Below are positions 1 to 12,000 of a stretch of DNA of 64,000 bases, in pieces. This DNA is from Tubulanus polymorphus (taxonomy: Eukaryota > Nemertea > Palaeonemertea > Tubulaniformes > Tubulanidae): positions 13,134,850-13,198,849 of the forward strand of contig NC_134029.1 of the NCBI RefSeq assembly GCF_964204645.1, written 5' to 3'. The notes under the pieces were generated by a model that searched no databases, was not told the origin of the DNA, and saw nothing but the letters and a program-made list of their open reading frames with translations. The position numbers were made by a program, and so were the translations under genes. Numbering within the stretch: the first letter of the stretch is position 1; each line of letters starts with the position of its first letter.

Positions 1-44
1 TAGGGCTACAATGTTTGAATTCTTGTACATCTTATGTTATGCAG

Positions 45-703
45 GCATGTCGACTCTCGGAGTTCTGGATCTCATCCGCAAATTCCCCTCATCATTCGAA
101 AAGGTCTTTAGTGGGGCTCCAAGTCCAATGTCCGTAGACTACATGACACAGTTATTTCATGTTGATTACTCCCCTCCTGGATCAAATAAGAGGGTAGAAG
201 AAGAACAAATTATCATGAATTGGACGTTCTTACTCGAAGAATCATTTGGTAGGTTTAAGCACCTCCTGGTGTTATCATTTATACATCTACAGTCAAAATC
301 CATTTTAAGGCTGCTATTCTTTTTAATTTCACTTTTATTTTTCACAGAACAAACTTATGTAACAAAATTATTATTTCTCTGCATTCTGAACTTGATAATT
401 GAAACAAACAATGAGTTATTTTCATTAAATTCTGTTACAGAAGGCAATATCAAGGAAAAAACAGATGTTGGTGAGATGACCCTGTCCTTGGAGGATATTC
501 ACATGTTTGTCACAGGATCTTCTCAGAAACCAATAATAGGTTTCCACCACAAGCCTAGGATCGAGTTCAATCATAGTGGTGATGGATACTTAGTACATGC
601 CAATACTTGTGCCATGGTAATAAGACTTCCAGTGAATAAAAAGATGCTTGAGGTTAAAAGTTTTGTCAAGGAGATGACATTTTGTATATACAATTCCCCG
701 TGA
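45..703 (+). CDS. HECT-domain (G2E3-like E3 ligase) C-terminal fragment, two exons
   Basis: The predicted C-terminal end of a HECT-type ubiquitin ligase, the lobe that holds the catalytic cysteine and passes ubiquitin to substrate. I read exon 45..248 and exon 441..703 joined in phase 1 through a 192-bp intron (donor GTAGGT at 249, acceptor TTACAG ending at 440). The exon 2 protein has the family signature FVTGS, a GF-x-x-KP-x-I-x-F stretch, then HANTCAMVIRLPV, which carries the conserved T-C pair of the catalytic loop, and it ends at a TGA at 701-703. The 5' exons lie outside the window. The closest style is the G2E3-like HECT proteins that are expanded in marine invertebrates and fish and often sit among transposons. 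It could be host or element-borne. Splice sites and motif are seen; the subfamily is inference. Confidence 0.68.
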
Positions 704-1334
704 TTTGGATGTATATAAAATGATTTTATACATGCATTCATTTTAAATGGATATTCGAAGTAAATCAACATGAAATCCTCATGACACACATCCCATTTGT
801 TTGTATGTTTTATTTACTATGTATTAAGTCGGATAATAGTCCTAGAATCTTTACCCATTAAAGCTCAAAGCACCCTTTTTGTCAATAGCTAGTATGACGG
901 TGGTCGGGAATTGGGCCTGATCCCTCACGAATATAAATTCCGTCCCCGCCCAGCATACTGGTTGTTGACTCTTAAAAGTGCCCCCTCTTGGAATTTATCA
1001 AAGGCAGGTGATGGGAAATGTGCCATCATACACTCACCTTTGATATATCCCTAGAGTGGGCCAGGCTTTAAAGGGTAACAGGTTCAAGGGAAAACCGGTC
1101 ATTGAATTTGTCAGTCAAGGTTTCAGTTCAATCATATTGATATCAAAAGGCTTGTTGTGGATTGACAATTAACATTCCAGTTTATGAACTTATGTTTTAT
1201 TCATAAGACTACTTCGTTATTCATTTATTCAGTCCATTAAGTTTTTATATTTTTTGAACAAATAATACATAACATTGGTGTTTCAGATAAACGATTCAGC
1301 TGGTTTCTATCTATATACAGTCAAGTCTACAGTC
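704..1334. other. Non-coding stretch with two imperfect hairpins
   Basis: No coding region is visible. Two adjacent imperfect inverted repeats occur. At about 891-958 AGTATG and CATACT arms enclose GC-rich arms ending in GGGAATT / AATTCCG. At about 996-1045 the arms are TATCAAAGG and CCTTTGATA with a GATGG/CCATC inner stem. They may be old foldback elements. I see no promoter or polyadenylation signal I trust. Confidence 0.35.
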
Positions 1335-1336
1335 TA

Positions 1337-1646
1337 CAGTCAACTCCTCTTAATCCGTAGAAGTGGGACCTGGCAAAATCATACGGATTAACTGAAAATA
1401 CAGATTATTTGAAAATTCTCAGAATATTAATACCTGGCCTAGTATAGGCAGGAAATAGCCCTTAAGGGGTGTATTATTAATTTTTTCACTTGTAAATTGA
1501 TTACTTAAGAATTAATACGGATTATTTCATACGGATTAACTGAATAATTTATTAAGGATTTGAACAAGAAAAAACGGGACTTTGAAATGACTACGGAATA
1601 ATTAAAAATCCGGATTAATGGGATCCGGATTAAGAGGAGTTGACTG
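1337..1646. mobile_element. 310-bp pogo/Tigger-like MITE with TA target duplication
   Basis: Perfect 21-bp terminal inverted repeats at 1337-1357 and 1626-1646 begin CAGTCAACTCC, and TA dinucleotides flank both sides (1335-1336 and 1647-1648). The CAGT start and the TA target fit the pogo branch of Tc1/mariner. The inside has no open frame and contains several copies of the words CGGATTAACTGA and CGGATTATTT. It ends only a few bases beyond the stop codon of the minus-strand gene that follows. Confidence 0.85.
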
Positions 1647-1650
1647 TATA

Positions 1651-4600
1651 TTACAATAATAAATGCAGGAAAGCTTGTCGGATTTCAATATAAGCATTTT
1701 TTCCTAAGTCATGTTCTGTTTCCATTGAACTTCTTGACAACTCTTGGAACACTGGTAGATCTGCTTCATCTATGGGACATGGAGTTAAGGGCACCATAAC
1801 TCTCTCGTGATCATCCAAGTTAGCTGCCATTAGTTCCTAAATGAAAGAGAATATAATTGGCACACATCATTTTGAGCTCAAAACTTGTATTACCAATTTA
1901 TAAAGAATATGATTATAAATAAATTAACTGAAAAATTATTCTACTGAAAAAGTTGTGCATGTGTTTTTTTTTACATGCCATATAAAATTTGGCCCTGGAA
2001 CCCAATATTCTCTTCTCTTCAGTGTTTTCCGTTTCCTCTCATCGATTCCATCTGGGTCGACCCGTCTTAACGACTCCCTTATCCGGTCACGCTGAACTCT
2101 AAGGCCTAAACTTTGTATGTGACCAGCATGTAGCTTTTCTCCCCAATTAGGATGAATGGCTACAGCATCTGCCACGATGTCATCAAGAATATCATCTGCA
2201 AATAGAAAAATTATGCTTTATTTGCTAGTAAGAAATACAGTAGACTCCGCCTAAACCAGTACAGTTGGGACTTTAATTTTTTCCACCGAATTAGGCGTTT
2301 ACCGGTTTAAAGAAATGCGAAAACCAATGTAGCTGTATTCAGATATCATAGGTGATTTACAAGACCTTACCCACCTGATAATTTATCTGACATATTAGAG
2401 ACGCGAAGTCCAAATTCCATAACACGTTGAGCAATAGTTCTTTCACAAACATTGAACATAATGCCAATCTCTTTATAAGTGAATGTATGTAGAATAAGAT
2501 ATTCAAGACTTTGATATGGTATCTCTCTTTTAGGTCTTCCACGAACCATTGCTGAAATTTAATTATCTAGCATCAGATTAATAGGAAGAGAAGACATACG
2601 AGTATGACTAAAGGGAGCATCTCAAAATTTCGATAGTTACTTCAATTAGAATAACTGTCTAATTCTTTCTAACCCCCCACCCCACCCTTTCAAAGTTGGA
2701 ACTATTGATTTTCTAATGAGAAACCACAGACAAAGATAAGACATTCTCACGAGTGTATTTCGCAATTATCACAACTTTTAATTGAAAAATAAAATAACAA
2801 AATTACAAGTGAAAAACCTACGGTACAGCCTAGATAAAACTTCCCACAAAACGCGTTTAAACCGCGGTTAAAACAAGATTATTTTACACGCAGTTGTTAC
2901 TTTGTTGCGCGCTTGTTCCAGGCGCGATTAAACGCGAGTGCGTATAAGACGCGCCTAAATCGCGTGTTAAAAGTCGCGACTATTTTGCCCTCTAGCGTTT
3001 AATCGCGATGAACAAATTATCAATTAAATTTTATTCAGTATCATCATACGTAAGTGCCACCTGCGGCAAGTGTAGTCGTCAATAATGTTCAATTCAATTC
3101 AAGGTCGTCGTTAAATCTTGTGGATCCGGAAATAAAATTTACAATCAAAGGTGGTATGATGGCAGAAATACGTAATATATGATATGAATTCATAGTGTTG
3201 TAGGAAACATATGTTAACCCTGACTATTTGTTACAACAACGGCTAATAAAAGCGGATCTGCAGTTTTACCAGCAGGTATCTACAGGTAAGGTAACTTTCA
3301 CGTGTTGATGTTTTAGGACTGTTGCTTTTTTATGACATGTTGCGTTGGTTTCCTCATGATGTCGATCGGATACAATTGGTTTTCTAATGAGAACAAAGAC
3401 AAAAGTCTGGCGAAGACGGGCGATTTTTTCGTGCGATTTTAGTGTGATTCGAGAAATAGGATGTTTAATACATGGTTCCCACAGTTATATGAATTCAAAA
3501 TTCCCAAGTTTTCCCCAAGTATTTCATGGGTGACTTTTCAATTTTCCCAAATGCAAATGAACACATATTGTCATGCTACAGTCAACATTTTAGTAGTGAC
3601 TGGTTGATAAAGGTGATTCTCAAGGGAAACTGCTGAAGAAAGTTTCCCTTGGCAAATGCAATACGTGAAATGTAATGAATTTCCCAAATATTTCCCTGAT
3701 ATGAGAATTTTTCAAATTCCCAAATATTTCCAAACCGGGAATTATTATTTCAAAATTCCCAAGTTTTTCCCAATTTCCCTGTTCTGTGGGAACCATGTTA
3801 ATATTGTGCGACGGAAAATCGCACGTCGCAGTGAAATCGCTCATCAGTCGTGGGAGCTAGCGACACGATGGAAAAATAATTTTAGGCCAATCAGCGACCA
3901 CCGATACATCACGTGGTACTTCCAATAAAGGATACGCTATCTTCCAGCTCATTTATGAGATTGTTATGAAGCTAAGATTCATTGACTTTATTTTCATGGA
4001 ACATAATTACATGTAATTGAATATTTTCTCTTACAAAAATATGCCACACAGCCCATAATGCCCACGGCTGTGCCTGCTTGATATCCAACTTCGAACCAAG
4101 TATTTAGAGCGTTCGACTGAACACAACAAAATCAAATAAGCTCCCAACAAAGCATTGAAGGAATCATCCTCGATGTCTGCCATTTTGTTATCAATCGCTC
4201 TCATCGCCGCTCGCAAGTCGCATGCACGTGCACACAGTCCCTGGTTTTACCCATCATTGGATAATGAATCGCACGCGATTGCTAATCGCTGCGACCGGCG
4301 ATCGATCGTCACTCATCTGCGCTCCGCTAAGGATAAGTTCTTATGAATGTATTTTGGTAACAACTTTTTATTGAAAATGGAATAGAAAAATTAATTTGAA
4401 AAACCTATCAAACTCTAATTGATTTTATTAAAACAATTTGATATGAAGTCGCCCATTATGAGAGCGGGTTCGAATCCTATAGTAGTGATCAATCGATGGG
4501 AAACCTTCAACCCTACACCCCCTTCTGCGAGTTAGCCTCTAATTGAAGCAACCATCGAAATTTTGAGATGCTCTACCTGCTATGCAAACAAGTCAAAATA

Positions 4601-6057
4601 AATTAACTACCAACATTGTCATTTAATCATGTTTAGATTAATTTCTTGCTTTTGCTTGCTTTTGACTTTCGATGTACATCAGACTCTTCTCAAACTAGGT
4701 CCATTTAAGAATAAGTATTCCTTCACCTACATCGGCCATATAGTCCAACTCGGATAAGTCGTATTCTAGTTTAATTTACTCAGTTCTATGTCATTTGGAT
4801 TACTCGCTAACGTAATGATCGTCCCAGCTATTGACAACTTAAGCGACTTCGACTTTACAGGACCCTCTTGTTTTGAAAAAAAAATATTCAAGTTACTCTT
4901 TGGTTCAAAAACTATATATTTCATTACATTTGTCCTCTAGTCTCTTCTGCAGTTGGAATTAACCCTTTTGTCATCTCTGGCTGTACATGCACAACAGTAA
5001 CTATGGATCCCAGCTGTTTCTTAAGACTGAAAGGACCTGAATAAATATGTTACTGACTTGAAATCCATGTACAGTCGACTCAATCCAATGGAAACTTCCT
5101 TCAATGCTTCCGACATTTGTGATACAGTATAACTCACTTTTTTCTGATGTCTAGGGACTGTCCAGATTTTTCTCTGAATAATGAACAATAGTTTACATAG
5201 TTTCTGATTGATAGTACCAATAATTTCATCCCGACTAAGTAAAAATCTGGATTTCAATATCAGAATTAAGTGAGTTCTACCGCATTTCAGAATTAAATTC
5301 TACAAATCCTTGATAAGGTTACTGAGGTTATATTAAACCTCATCAAATTTTGACAGCCAATAATCGATCAGGATGCCATCTATTGCACGGAATAGGATCA
5401 GAACAAATGGACAAATTCATAGAAATACTATGGAAATTGTCAATTTACCTGGAGGTAAACATGGGATGAACCTATTTCAGCTGGATTCAACTACCCGCTT
5501 TTTGAACATGGGATGTTAGAAATTTTAAAATTTTGAGTGGCATTAGTTATAAGAAAATAAGAGTTTTTGGATCTAGACCAAAACTTCTGGCAGGCAATTT
5601 GAGAAACAGCTCCTTTCCACATTTCTATTACAAACACGCTTTATCTAGATTTTGACCTGATTTGGATACTGATTGTGGTTCACCTATAAGTAAAATATTC
5701 AATTCTAAATTTCTCAAAAGAAGACTGATTCTATGATCCAAATTAACCTGGCTTTGACTATACAATAGTCCTTAAAGGTTGAATCAGTAACTAATTCACA
5801 GGGCTGCCAACCCTCCCGAATTATTCGGAATCCTCCCGATTTGCGTGAAGAAATTCCGACGATACGATCGGGTATACAAAATTCCGATTTTTTTTCCTTT
5901 TTCGGCGATGTCCAATTTTCCACCCGCCAGCGCGTTGTAACACAGTATGATGACTTGGTAGAACAGAATTGAATAGGTGGGGAATATATATGCACGCGCG
6001 CGGCGGATGAGTGCGTCGCTATATATACTGTGTACGTGGGTCAGGCGATAAACAGCG

Positions 6058-6098
<41 letters not shown>

Positions 6099-9000
6099 AG
6101 AGTAACTGTGTTATTGATTTTATCTACGCATGGCGCACGATTATTTCGTAGTAGGAGAGCAGCTTCTTAATTTGTTTCAAGAATCAAAATAAAGTTCATT
6201 CGTTTTAAAATACGTTGTTTTAAATCATTCTTGTGAAAATATTATGACATGTGGCAAAATGTGATTGTTATTGTCAAATTGCTCTGCATCGTTTCGGAGA
6301 AGAATTGGTTTACTGCGGTAATTAGCTCGTTTTCGCAACGCGATGAGCATTCGAAGATCCGGGTTAGATTTCAACGTGTGGACTCGTTATTTGTGGTTGA
6401 ATTGTTTCGGTAAGCAATTGCTTTGTTAGTTTGAACCTTAATGTTGTCACTCTTGTATTAGTTTGATTTAAAAAGATAATTTAAGATGCTTTTGAGCAGT
6501 GCATCTCAAAGTAAACTTTTAGTTCGCATATTTGGCAGATGGCAGCACCATCGAGTTGCATGTAGATTTAGAGACTTTTTACTGTTTGTATCTTTCAGTT
6601 CTGTACGTGGAATTAATGCTGGAAATTAACAGAAATGGATTTATTTACTGTCACTGAAACAGGATCTGAAGTTGAAGACGAAGAACCTTTTCCCTCCGAT
6701 GTTGGTGATGACACCAATGACGATCGTGAGCCTCCTCCGAAAAAAACCAAAGAAAATGAATCTAGTAAAACGAAGCAGAGGTTTAAGAACGAATATTCTC
6801 AGAAATATTCTTTTATTAAACCTAGTTCGCTAGGCCGTTATTACGCATACTGTGATAGATGTGGTTCGCATATCAACATATCGCATGGTGGCCTTAATGA
6901 TATAGAAAAAAAACATTTTTCCACAACTAAACACAAGTCAGCAGCTAATGTAGAAAAAATCTCGAAGTTTTTTAGTACTTCGCAGGAGAAAGAAAGTTTG
7001 ATCAAGGCTGAGACATTATTCACAGTCTTTGTGGTTATGAACAGTTTACCTCTCGCAGTTTCCGATAAGGCTGGGCAACTATTCAGAGATATGTTCCCTG
7101 GCCATCCGAATGCTACGAATTATAAATGCGGTCGCACCAAAACAACTCATATTGTGAATGCGGTTGCGACTGATATCGTGTCATCTACTGTATCGAGATT
7201 GAAATCATCTCCCTTTGTTCTTGGTGTAGATGGTTCTACGTACAAACAAGAGACATATTATCCAATCGTTGTGAGATATGTGGATGAACAGTTAGAAACA
7301 AAATTGGACCTGTTAGCTAACCCAATATGGAATCAGTCGCACACAGGAGAGGCAATATTTAATATAATCAAAGCAGAATTAGAAGTGAACGCTATACCAT
7401 GGGAGAATCTACTTTCGCTTGTGTGTGATAACACAAATAGCAATGTTGGAAGACACAAGGGTGTAATAAAATATGTTAGAGATCACCAAAAAGAGGTACA
7501 CCTCGCTGGATGCGTTAATCATTTGCTCCATTTAGCATTGAAGAAAGGCCTGAATACAGCCATTAAGGTAACTAAGATTTTACTTTTGATTTCATTTTCA
7601 ATATGTAGTAATTTCACCATCTTCTAATTTTCATCAACTCAGATAGGATAGCCTTATTCGTTCAGCTTACACGTGCTGCCTTATGGTTTACACATAATCA
7701 AATGACATAAACTCAATAAAGTTAAAGTTCTAGAAACTTGTAGTTGCTATTCTGCTGTACCATTGTTATACTTTCATCGTTTGAAATCGGTGCGCATATC
7801 TTTTGTTTACAGCCTTTATTTGACTTTGATGATCTATTACGCCAGCTGCATTGGTATGTAACCAAAACGAGTAAAAGATCTGCAAGTTTTCAAACCATCC
7901 AGAAGGAATGCGGCCTGCCAGATCATACGATACTGAAGCATGTGGCTACACGCTGGCTCAGTATGGGCCCAGCCCTTAGCAGGATGCTGGAACAATGGGA
8001 AGCGCTGAGGAGATATTTTGCGAAAGAGATAGGCCATGATACTGATGGAGATGATGATCAAGAGTTTCTCGACGATTTTGATGATGGCCCTGTCACCGCA
8101 GGAGCGATAAAAACTAAATTACACAAGTTTTTCCAGAGACGCACATCAAAACTATACACTGCATTTCTGATTAAAGCGATCTCGGTAAGCATTATATCAC
8201 CAAGTCATAACCCTAAATAATTAGGATTATAAACTTTTTTGTGTTTTATAGGGTCTTTCTTACTGATAAAAGATTTTATTTCACAAGCTCTTATGATTTC
8301 TTTTTTTACAGGTGTTTGAGAGCACAAATGGATACCTTGAAACTGAAAGTGCATTGGTTCACAAAGTGAAACGAATTTTGGAGCGACTTATGTACAGACT
8401 ACTTCTCTGTATATGCAAGCCAGCAGCATTTAACCAGGGTTGTACACCTTACTCAATCGATTTCACCTCAAGGTATTTTTCATCCATCCAGTGTCATTGT
8501 AATTCCTTTGTAAGTGAATAAATTTTTTTCACTGGAGTAGATTCTTTTAGGCCTACATAAAGAAATGTAGTGAGTTTCATTTGCATTACACTACTTCTTC
8601 TGCTGTTAACTATTATTAATGCTGTCTGATGTAACTTTTATTCAGCTCCTTGCATATGTATTTATGATAATTTTCTTTACCCCTAGGTATAATATAAAAG
8701 ACAAAAAAGACCTGTTCATAGGGGATGAGGCTCGGAAATTGGTGGAAACAGTCACTGACGAAACCAAGAAGAAATTCTATCAGGATGTTGTGAAGTTTTA
8801 TTCAGCTGCCTGCACCTACCTGAAGGAGAAGGTGAATCCAAAAGACCAGCCTCTTTGGAGTCATGCTGAGGTAAAATATTCATTGAATTTGAGAACTCAA
8901 AAGAGTATTTATTCTTTCGTAATTGTATTGTTTCATAGACTTATCAACTTTTGTGTAACGATTGATAATAATAATTTTTGTAGGTAGCTGATCCACTGAT

Positions 9001-12000
9001 GCGTAAGGTTAGATCATTCCAGTCAGTGATATACTTCATGGACAGATTCCCTGTAATTCTTGGAGATATTGTTTTTAGAGATGACTTGGAAATCGAATAT
9101 GCTGACTTCCAAACTTTGCATGATGATGATTTTCCATCTGGTTTCCATAGTCCACCAGCAAGGGCCGATGAAAAATCAAAAGAAGTGACTGTTGAGACAC
9201 AATGGAAAATCATACATAAGATGTTGGATGATGTTGGGTCGATACGTTTCAGATTGCTGCCAAGGGTGATGTGTCATATATTGCTTGTACCAGTCAGTAA
9301 TGCTGGCTGCGAAAGAATTTTTAGTTTCGTAAGGAAGAACCGTACGGATTCAAGAGCAGCTTTGGGTCAGAAGACCTTGCAGTCACTGATGGTTATGAAA
9401 ACATCCACACAATGCAAAGACTTTCAACCATCCTCAGATTTGCTTAAGAAAGTGAAAAGTGCGACATATAATGCTTTGAATAATATTGATACAAACTAGA
9501 CAATCTGAATGGTGACTATGTCTCTGGTCTATACTGACTGACTCTTGTCTCTGAAAAAAATGTGAAAATCTCAAATTAGTAGAGTTATCAGTATTCTGGA
9601 GTTAAATCTAAATTAGATTTCAATAATAATAGTTGATTTGAATATTTTTTTATTTTAGCAAGATGAAAACAGAGTTGAAATTTGACCCATGACTGTAGTT
9701 GTATTTAAGTTAGGCAATCTATGTACAGTATGCCAGGACAGTATTTCCATTTTAAGGGTTTATATTGCAATCTGTCACATGACAGCTGTATAGTGTTATG
9801 TAATTCGTTTGACAATTTATGCCAGTTTAATGTTCTTATTTTTAGTCTATTGTATATTTTTGATAAACACTGTTGATTTTTATCTTTCATAAAATAATAA
9901 AGAAAAAATACATTCTGTTGAATTTGCTGATTTTTTATTTTGCTAATAGATAATTTCATCTTTCATAAAATAATAAAGAAAAAATACATTCTGCAGAACT
10001 TGCTTATTGGTTTACCTTTGTTAGCGATATGAAGTTGGCATTGAGCCAATTCATGTAAAATCGCGGTACGTTTTTTTATGTGAGCATTTGTTTCATTGGT
10101 TCTCGGCTTAAACGATGTATAATCGATGCGATTGAAGACATGGCGAACCTCCTAATTGAAAGCAAAATATTCCTACTTGGAAAAGTCACAATTTCTTCGG
10201 TTTCGATATATTCCTATTGAAACCTTCAATATTCCTAATTAATCTGCCATTCATCCCTAAATGGAATTTTGAAAGGTTGGCAGCCCTGAATTCAGGCAAA
10301 TCCACTAGTTTAAGAGACACCAGTATCAAGATTATATTCAACATCAGAAAACCATGTATTTTCAAAATTATAGATCCGTAAAAACAGAACTTTATTTGGA
10401 AAAAACAGTTGATATAATGACAAATAAAAGTTCATTGTTACTTTTATATTTATCCGCCGGTTATCTTTAACCAACTTATGAGCAACTGGCCCCTGGATGT
10501 ATATAAAAACCTATTCATCTATGTTTACCCATTCAGGCACACTATCGGAAAATCTTCGCTTCACATTTAAATGGAAAGTTTAACATTTTACCAAATTTCT
10601 CAACGCTGACGATTTGTTCGATCGATAGCTTTTACACACTCTTTCCACACTATCTCCATAGTAGCTGGTGGACATGGGAAGTAAGTAGAACGATAATAAT
10701 TAATTTCATAAGGCAATACCTGGGGCCAGTTGTTCAAAAGTTGGTTAAAGCTACCAAGTTGACTGTTGACATAAAGACAAATAAAAGTTTATTGTTACTG
10801 TTTTATTTATCTGCCGGTTATCTTTAACCAACTTTTGAGCAACTGGCCCCTAGATGTATATAAAAACCTCATATGAAAGAGAACTAAAATATCAAAAAGC
10901 TTTTTACTAAAATATCAAAAAGCTTTTTACTAAAACAAGCAGCCCTTGCCTGATAACTCTATTCATCTATGTTTACCCATTCAGGCACACTATCTGAAAA
11001 TCTTCGCTTCACATTTAAATGGAAAGTTTAACATTTTACCAAATTTCTCAAACGCTGACGATTTGTTCGATCGATAGCTTTTACACACTCTTTCCACACT
11101 ATCTCCATAGTAGCTGGTGGACATGGGAAGTAACTAAAACATTTTTCTTTGATGTATGCTATTTTTCTATCATCTAATTTTGCCTTACGCTGTAAGCCAT
11201 TTACATTTCTATTGACGATATTACTGACATCTGGAAATAAAATTGTTTTCAGTTTAGCAACAAATGCCGTTCTAGAATGTTTACTTTTGTCGAACATAAT
11301 CTTCGAAATTTCAGGTGAAATATATTCATAATTCGAATCTAAACTTTTGATTATTGACGAATGATTGGGCGTATAAGAGATCATCCCGATATTGAAATGA
11401 TTTTCTTCATTAGGACCAGACCTATCGATTGTTGATGATGACTCACTCAGAGATTCTAAGATAACTTCCGAATTATTGCTATCATTTATGTGTAATGGTG
11501 CAAATGGTGTGCTCGCGTGACAATAGTTTGGGGAAGAAAAATTAATACAACTACCGGGATACTGCGTCGGGATACTACTTGTATGAGTAGTTGAAGTTGA
11601 TGGCTTTGTGGTTATAGATAGGCAAGGCGGAATATCTAAGAGGGAGTCACCAAAATCGAAATCTGATCCTAAATCGGACTCTACAGATGGTTCATCTGCT
11701 GATTGATTTCTTGGATCTGGCAACGATATATTTTTAGAATTAGACACAATATCAAGACATTTTTGCCCAATTTCCAGTAATAAATCCATTCTTGAGTTGG
11801 TGACCTTAAGTTGATTTAATATCTGCACGTCATTGCTCTTGTTTTGGAAATCCTCAACTTAAGTTTTTACTTGTTTTAGCTCCGTTTCTGAGAGACTAAC
11901 TTTAAGGGGGCTATCTTGCAGTATCATCTTCTTGATATCTTCTTCTGTAACAGATATCTTCTTCTGTAACAGATGAAGTATCAGCACTGCCACTTGCGCA

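Larger units (their letters stand above)
5799..10288 (+). mobile_element. Complete autonomous hAT transposon, 4490 bp, 6-bp target duplication
   Basis: The terminal inverted repeat CAGGGCTGCCAACC lies at 5799-5812 and inverted at 10275-10288. A perfect 6-bp direct repeat AATTCA immediately flanks it (5793-5798 and 10289-10294). Classical hAT elements duplicate 8 bp, but lineages with 5- or 6-bp duplications are described (hAT5/hAT6 type). The single gene inside is an intact multi-exon transposase, so this copy may be recent and possibly mobile. It sits within the 13.3-kb composite segment. Confidence 0.88.

Noticed and set aside
2238-2340. Possible pogo-like terminus (CAGTAGACTCCGCC)
   Set aside because: No inverted partner and no TA duplication could be found.
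7744-7812. Extending hAT exon 2 upstream to the ATG at 7744
   Set aside because: The acceptor TTTACAG ending at 7812 and phase continuity with exon 1 fit the family; the upstream residues are intronic.
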